Translations under genes and position numbers: made by a program | Shown here: piece after piece, positions 58,701 to 64,000 of the stretch | Layout: every line of letters begins with the position of its first letter | How positions within the stretch are numbered: the stretch's first letter is position 1 | Assembly: GCA_027625915.1 (NCBI GenBank) | Contig: JANTQA010000047.1 | Coordinates: 14,880,001-14,944,000, forward strand | DNA from: Anaeramoeba flamelloides | Lineage: Eukaryota > Metamonada > Anaeramoebidae | Reading direction: 5' to 3' | Length of the DNA stretch: 64,000 bases | The notes under the pieces: model-generated | The model's input: the letters and a program-made list of their open reading frames with translations, nothing else | Database searches by the model: none | Told to the model about the DNA's origin: nothing

Positions 58701-59932
58701 ATTTTCCTGAATGGAAATATTCGCAGAGACTTGGAGTATTTAAAAGGCATTGCAACCCAGAATTCATAAAACAAGTATTACCCAAATTTGACAACCCCGT
58801 TAATCCAATTTGCTTTGAGTTAGTGGAATAATTCCTATTTTGGTTTCGGTTGTACTTGTTTTTATTTTTTTTATTTCCATAATTATTTCGTTGGTTCTGA
58901 TATTTGGAATTTTTTTTCTTGCTACTTTTTTGGTATGTGGGCTGAACTTTTTCTAAATTTTCCTCTAATAATAGCTTTTCACCATTTTGAATAATTGATT
59001 CCCAAAGCTTGGTTTGGTTCATTTCAATTTTAGTTCCTTTTTCATCATTTTCCAATAAATATAAACCAATTACATTCTTCTTGATCGAAAATTGTTGAGA
59101 TAATAAAAAAAAAAGATCTGAGTGCGTTCCTAACCGACTTAGCCTTATGTTTCCCTTGAATACGAGTTCTTCATCTTTTTTTTCATAAATAGTATATTCT
59201 AAACAATATATTTGCACCATTAGCTTTTGTTGTTGTTGGGCCCCAATTTGAATCACTTTCTTGGAGATAATTGGACCTCCTCCATAACTTTTTGATAGGG
59301 TGGTATTATATTGAATATAATCGAAGGATTAAAGGATGATAGGTTAATGTTTTAAAATTATTAATGGATTTTTGATTTATGTTTTTTTGTTGTTTTTGTT
59401 TTTGTTTTGTTTTTGTTTTGTTTTTGTTTTTGTTTTCTTTTTGTTTTGTTTGTGTTTTGTTTTTGTTTTTGTTTTGTTTGTTAATTGAACAAAAAAATTG
59501 AAATTACAGTTCCTCGAAAGCACGATAAACACACTTGTGAACCAAAATATAATCTGTGTTTTCAACTAAACCCTTTTTAACATTCACTTTGTTTTTTTTT
59601 GAATTTTCATCGATCAGTGCGCTATTATCCATTTGATCTGGCTTTGGAAATTCTAATTCGTCTTCATTTGTACATTTTTGTTCAATATAGAGTTTCCATT
59701 TTTGATACCAATCACCAGTGATCAAACACCAAAAATTACCTTTGATTAGCTTGGAATGCTTTTTTATCAAATTCTGAATATATTTACCTTCTTCTTCCCG
59801 TGTTTTTGGGAGGAATTGTTGTTTTTTTTTTTTTTTTCTTTGTTGTTTTCTTTGTTGTTTTCTTTGTTGTTTTCTTTGTTGTTTTCTTTGTTGTTTTCTT
59901 TTATTTCGAAACCTTTTTGGTGTTTCAAATGA
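49274..59932 (-). CDS. Ubiquitin-specific protease, USP4/11/15 type (DUSP-Ubl-USP), three exons recognised
   Basis: A cysteine protease that removes ubiquitin. Exons, read on the minus strand: A 59932(?)-59508, B 59287-58341, C 52434-49274; about 1510 residues if exon A is open to 59932. Order: a basic Gln/Lys/Arg tract; a DUSP domain ('GNFWCLITGDWYQKWKLYIE', 'VENTDYILVHKCVYRAF'); 'YGGGPIISKKV'; a ubiquitin-like domain; the Cys box 'GLSNLGNTCFMNSGLQCL'; 'GYSQHDSHELISFLLDGLHE'; zinc-ribbon Cys pairs 'CIECPQC', 'CKFC' and 'CRNC'; and the His box 'GGGHYTAYAQ' with 'WYNFNDSSVS'. This is the architecture of human USP4/USP11/USP15, but with a C-terminal extension of about 500 highly charged residues made of tandem repeats. 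Catalytic Cys and His are intact. The 5' end is not identified. Confidence 0.93.
49600..50765 (-). repeat. Tandem repeat array in USP tail, 57- or 61-residue units
   Basis: Seven units are anchored on 'NQKEKNDHLEKEKDK' and 'DVGDDN', followed by two degenerate ones toward the C-terminus. Units come in two lengths: a short form with 'EILEKKIKKKEKG' (171 nt) and a long form with 'EILEKDTRTDIKEKEKG' (183 nt). Copies are nearly identical at DNA level, so homogenisation by unequal crossing-over or gene conversion is likely. Confidence 0.9.
52737..52768. repeat. (ATT)n microsatellite
   Basis: About ten TTA/ATT units in intronic DNA. Confidence 0.8.
53178..54245 (+). repeat. Long dispersed repeat, copy B (partner 19104-20165)
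   Basis: Plus-strand copy inside the minus-strand USP intron. It shares 'ATTTTACCATTTTGAAAAAT', 'GCAAACCCAAAGTAATTCAG', 'AAGGTGTGTATTTGAAA' (a close variant in copy A) and the right-hand 'TTGATCAATTTTTTCATTTT'. No conserved reading frame. Confidence 0.8.
54987..55007. repeat. (CT)n microsatellite
   Basis: About ten CT units, in intronic DNA. Confidence 0.85.
55560..55960 (+). repeat. Continuation of dispersed repeat copy B (partner 20350-20880)
   Basis: Collinear with copy A's second part: 'CTTGTTATTCTAATGTTATT', 'TTTTTAAGAAAATATATAGA' and 'ATTTGTTCTTCATAGGTC'. About 1.3 kb (54250-55555) separates it from the first part. Confidence 0.6.
57691..57716. repeat. Perfect 26-bp palindrome
   Basis: ATCTATATATTTG joined directly to its reverse complement. 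It abuts the left end of the GTGGGGA-family element. Perfect symmetry at this AT content may be chance or a terminal feature of the element. Confidence 0.6.
57711..58293. mobile_element. MITE-like element, GTGGGGA family, in USP intron
   Basis: Left terminus ATATTTACAAAAAAAGTGGT and right terminus (inverse TTCAAAAAAGTGGGGCAAAT). Internally collinear with the element at 34857-35443: 'ATTAAGTTTAAT', 'CCAATTTCAATAAAAAAC', 'CAGTTATATGTTTTCAATT', 'TTTTATGGAATACAA'. It ends about 50 bp from the splice donor at 58340. Confidence 0.75.
58341..59287 (-). CDS. USP exon B: Ubl domain and catalytic Cys half
   Basis: The acceptor AAAAAG lies after 59288; the exon starts 'T-TAT-GGA-GGA' and, with CT from exon A, gives 'FEEL-YGGGPIISKKV'. 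It encodes the ubiquitin-like segment ('VQIYCLEYTIYEKKDEELVF'), a Lys/Asn/Gln linker, the Cys box, 'NPLGMGGKLANCFSGLVKDY' and a poly-Asp run, ending 'NDSFIV' at donor G|GTAAGT. There is no ATG at its 5' end; the first residues are internal to the protein. Confidence 0.9.
59380..59482. repeat. (TTTTTG)n-like repeat filling the short USP intron
   Basis: Irregular 5-6 base TTTTG units occupy about half of the 220-nt intron between exons A and B (59288-59507). Confidence 0.8.
59508..59932 (-). CDS. USP exon A: basic tract and DUSP domain; 5' end unresolved
   Basis: Open on the minus strand from just after a TAA at 59933-59935 down to donor CT|GTAATT at 59507 (phase 2). It encodes 'PKRFRNK', five KQQR repeats, poly-Lys, 'FLPKTREEEGKYIQNLIKKH' and the DUSP domain. 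No in-frame ATG occurs before the DUSP, so the start is on an upstream exon or further splicing occurs; a possible acceptor (CCAAAAAG) lies at 59913-59914. Confidence 0.75.
59838..59900 (-). repeat. 12-bp coding tandem repeat (KQQR)n
   Basis: Five exact copies of TTTGTTGTTTTC; on the minus strand it encodes Lys-Gln-Gln-Arg in the USP frame. It is next to a 16-base T run (poly-Lys). Confidence 0.85.
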
Positions 59933-59935
59933 TTA

Positions 59936-62900
59936 ATTAAAATATTTTATAAAGAAATTAACATTTTTTGTTGTTTAAAATTAGAAGAGAGAGAAATAAC
60001 AAACATTAAAAACTTTTGACTTTTTTGTTGTTAATAATAAAAAATGAAAAACTTTTCTTTTTTTTTCAAAGAAATGTAAATTTGATTTCGTCTATTTCAA
60101 AATTGACAAAAGAATTCAATAAAACTTGATTTTTTGAGATTTAATTCAGAACCAAGATCAGATTAGAAAGCACAAAAGCAATATTTAAAAGTTACAGCAA
60201 AGAAAAAAATTATTAATATTCTAAAAGAAATTGGATAAAATTTCAACGGATTCGTATTGTTTTCAATTTTCAATCCAAGTTAGATTTATGATTTCTAGTT
60301 AGAGCAAAATACACACAAAAAAATCAATCGTAAGTTATCTTCACTAATAAGCCGATTTCTTGTAAACTCTGAATGTAATTGAAAAATGAAGAAAATGAAG
60401 TGAATATTTTTTTTTTTTTACATATAAATTCCAATATATTTAAGAAAATTTTTAAGGGAGTAGTCATTTTTGAAAATAAAATGAAATCTTGTCAAGATCT
60501 TGAAAATTTTTTTTTTGTAATTTGTGTTTCGACTCAATAAATGGATGAGTTGCCTCCATTTAAACAATTTATTGATTTAAGTCTCTTTTTTGAAATTCAA
60601 AATTTACATGTTTCCAATATAAAACCAAAAAAAGTAACCTATTAAATTGTTTAAGAATTAAGTTAATTCTTGAAAATGGGAAAACATATTTTTCATTTTA
60701 TGTTGGAAAGTATTGGATTTTGAAAGCAAATTTTTTAATTGGTTTCTCTTTCTTTAATTAATATTTCAATTCAAATCTCAGCCAATAAAACTAAATGAAG
60801 TATATAGGTGATTCAATAAATGTATATTCGGAAGAAGCTTAATTACAGTTTATCGATTAAATTGAGATCTATTAAGCAAAAAAATTTTTTTCTTTAAGGT
60901 TTTGAAAAAGTTGTTTTCTGGTTTTCAAAAAATGAAAAAAAATTACAAAAAAATTTTGAATTTAATAAATTTTTTTAACAAATTGTTTGGTCTTATTCAT
61001 AAGAATCCACAACAATTTAACTCATTTTTGGCAGAGATAAAAATTGATTTTGAATTTTGAGGATAAAATTAACTAATTCCCAAATATCTTCAAGAAAATT
61101 TTATTTTGAAAAATCAACTTTCATCTTAAAACAAAAACATAATTTCAGAGTAAAATTTTGACCTGACTTAAAAACTTTGATTATTATAACTACTCTTCTT
61201 AAAAAAAAATACAATTATTTTTCTGATCCATTCTATATATCAATTTTTTTGGTGAACCAAAAGTTTTATCTCAAAAAAGAAAAAAAATCTTTATATTAAT
61301 ATTACTGGTAACAAAGAAATATTATAGTATAATAATGATCAAAATTGTAATAAACGGGATAAAAAATAGATAAATTGTGAGAAAAAAAAAAGAATTTAAT
61401 AGTTTTCTTTAATAGAAAAAATGGAAAAAAAAAATTGATCTCACTAAACTAATTTTCTTTTATGGCTTTCTTAGTCGATCAGAATTTTTTGACATTTCGG
61501 ATCTACAAAATTTGTAAGTAGAGAATACTGCCTATAACATATTTTAAAATTTTAACAGGTTGTCGTAGAAGACTAGTCCCTTAACTCGTTTTTGATTTTT
61601 TTAATCTATAAATACAACTTTTAAAACAACAAAAGAGAAACAATATTTTTAATCCAAACTAATTTATAAAATTACTAAATATTACAACCAAAAATATACT
61701 TTACTCAAAGCTAGAGTAAAATAACTTTTTAAAAATGGAACATAAAATAGAAATTTTGAAGATATTTATCTGAATTTATCAGTCATATTCAGAAATTTTT
61801 TTGAACAATAAGGTTCAAGAATCATAGTTTGTGATTATTCCTTTTGTTTTTTCAATATTAAGGATTCGTTAAAAATATTCAAGAGAAATTATAACCTTAT
61901 ATTTATCCAATTAAGAATTATTCGTCTTAACAAAAGGAATAAAGTTCGTTAATAATTAAACCTATGAAACATTCTTACAAAATTGTGAAATATCTATTTT
62001 CAATTAAAAATGTACATTTAAGGACTATATTTCTATACCAGATGGTTTTGAGTTATTTTATATTCATTTATCAAAAAGAATCTACATTCTGATAAAATTG
62101 GATAAAGAAATAACTTGTTCCAATGTTAAAAAAAAAAAACAAAAAAATTAAAAAATACATTTTGTAAGGTAAATTTCAAAAAAAAAAAAAAAAAAAGAAA
62201 TTTGAGGAATTTTCAAGTACAAACACAGATTCTAAAATAGTTCCATTTTATAAAAGTAAATGAAAAAAATATTTAGAACAATCATAGATTAATGCTTTGA
62301 TTTTTCTAGATTTAGAATGGAAATTAGGAAAATTAAAAATCAACTTTTTACTTGATTTATGAAGACATAATTTACTTTTTTGTAATTTACCTCCCTTGTT
62401 AATTTTAAATATTTTTTATTTGATTTGATATCATTATACCTTTTTAAATTGGGGTCTAATAACCCCTCTAAAAATGAACAATTCTAACTTAAAATAAAAT
62501 AATACCTTCAAAATATTGGAGAGAAGATTTATTGTAAAGAGTTTAGTGTTGAAAAAACATTTAATCTATTAATGGAATAATTTTGAAGTAATGAAAATTA
62601 TGTTTTCAAATAAAAGAAGCTCAATATTACAGTAACAGAGTATCGCTACACCTTCATTATAAGCATTTTAATCTTGATTGAATTTTCTACAAATTAAAAA
62701 ATAGCCCAACAAAAAATTTTATTTACTAAATTTGTATAAATCCAATTAACAATTATTGGTTTGTCATAAACAGTCAACCAGAAACTAATTTTATTGTATT
62801 TTTCTATTTAAAAGGTCAGAAAATGACAAATAAAGTCAAAAAAGTTGAAATATTAAGATACTGCTTTTAGTACATGTGAATCAGAAAAAAATCCTTGAAG

Positions 62901-64000
62901 AAAAATTCGTAATATTTATTATTAAAAAGAAAAAAGGCCTTGAATCAAGTACCCGGAATCAATATATTTTATTTAATTGTTCAGAAACCTAGCTTCTTTT
63001 ATTCAATTTATACTCAAAAAATGTGTTTAATTTCAAAATAAAAGATTTTTAAGAATAAGTCAGAGAAAGTACCGAGATTAATATAAGTAAAATATATTCA
63101 CTTGATACTAAATTGGAGGTGGTTTATAGTTTTTTGTCTTTTTTAGGAAATTAGGAGAAATTTACACAACCTTTATTCCATTTTTTTCTTTCTTTTTTTT
63201 TCTTTTAATATGAAATAAACATTTAAGCAATCTCCAAAAAAGTGAGAGGATTCATTACTTTTTAAATATCTTAATTGTACTTGATTCTTATAAAATTATT
63301 GAAATATCCAAAATTATCTTTAATCATTAATTGATTCTTTATAATAATAATTTAATTTATTTATTTGATTGACATTGCTTTAATTAAAGATTATAAAGTT
63401 TTTAATCTCGAATTTGATGAAAGTTTCCTAGTATGAAAATTGATGTTTTTTATTTTCTTTTTGATCTAAAAAAAATGTTTTCAAGAAGAGGTTTAATCTT
63501 GATAAATTTTAAAATCGAAGGAAAAACTCATAACTATATTTAATTGTTTCGTAATATATTTTTACCCTTATCTTGTTACTAGTTTTTGAGTAAAATTGGT
63601 TGGTATCTTATTGTTTTGTAAAAAAAAATTATGTTTTTTTTTTTCATTTTATGGAAATATTTCGATTAATATTTTTTGAAATACAAAACAATACTCATGT
63701 GATTCAATCAACCAATATTAATGTTTCTCTTAATTTTGTATTACAAATATATGAATAGGTCTACTAAAAAAAAATATTATTCGAGATATATAAAAAAATA
63801 AATACTTTTTTGTGAAAAACCTTATTTGATGATGAAAAATTTATTGAGGAATACTTGTTAAGCAAAGAGTCATGAAAGAAAAATATTGGGTTTATACTTT
63901 CAAGTTACAAAATTATACATCACTTTTACAAATCAAGAAAATATTGGGCAAGAATAGTCCTTATTTAAATTTTACCAAGAGCAAAACATAAGGGTTCATT
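59936..64000. other. 4-kb right-hand end, no gene recognised
   Basis: AT-rich sequence with A runs near 62127-62200. It contains the diverged repeat at 62017-62345. The USP promoter and any first exon may lie at its left end. Confidence 0.55.
62017..62345. repeat. Partial diverged copy of the TTAAGGACTAC element
   Basis: Begins TTTAAGGACTATATTTC and follows the element at 48150-48669 for about 330 bp; the right terminus is not found. Confidence 0.55.

Noticed and set aside
59838-59900. Regular 12-bp repeats resembling a CRISPR-like array
   Set aside because: They are contiguous without spacers, lie in a coding frame, and the DNA is eukaryotic.

Overview
The window is very AT-rich eukaryotic DNA with few genes. 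Seven protein-coding genes are supportable, and at least three of them are split by spliceosomal introns. The proteins are rich in Lys, Asn and Glu and carry homopolymer tracts. Genes use TAA or TAG stops, so the code looks standard. Ankyrin-DH-PH, PPPDE-PUL and DUSP-USP proteins together with long low-complexity tails suggest a free-living amoeboid protist. An Anaeramoeba-like metamonad is my best guess, from general impression only; no species call is possible from sequence alone.

Layout: (1) 3-1088 (+), the 3' part of a Crypton-type tyrosine recombinase-like gene, open at the left edge. (2) 1.1-11.4 kb, about 10 kb with no convincing gene, holding relics of non-coding repeats. (3) 11384-13159 (+), a PPPDE-PUL protein. 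(4) 17106-18584 (+), a Lys/Glu-rich protein in two exons. (5) about 21.5-33.5 kb (+), a methionine aminopeptidase 2 gene whose five recognised exons are spread over 12 kb by introns of 5224, 3410, 228 and 1854 nt. (6) 37804-38952 (-), a SERINC-family membrane protein. (7) 42558-46241 (-), an ankyrin-DH-PH RhoGEF. (8) about 49.3-59.9 kb (-), a USP4/11/15-type deubiquitinase in three recognised exons with a 5906-nt intron. The last 4 kb is gene-poor.

The first four genes point right and the last three point left, meeting in the 33.5-37.8 kb gap. Nothing indicates an operon or a shared pathway. The nearest functional link is that two genes (PPPDE-PUL and USP) belong to ubiquitin/SUMO-processing families, which is probably chance.

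Much of the non-coding DNA is old mobile DNA. It holds several short families with terminal inverted repeats, two decayed LINE pieces (an RT palm/thumb piece and a C-terminal zinc-knuckle piece), a long foldback repeat inside a MetAP2 intron, and a cluster of nested hairpins inside another. The best candidates for something unusual are the giant, transposon-filled introns of housekeeping genes, their almost exclusively phase-1 positions (two of them cutting codons of MetAP2 metal ligands), and the hairpin families they contain. I found no phage-like defence system, CRISPR array or gene cluster.
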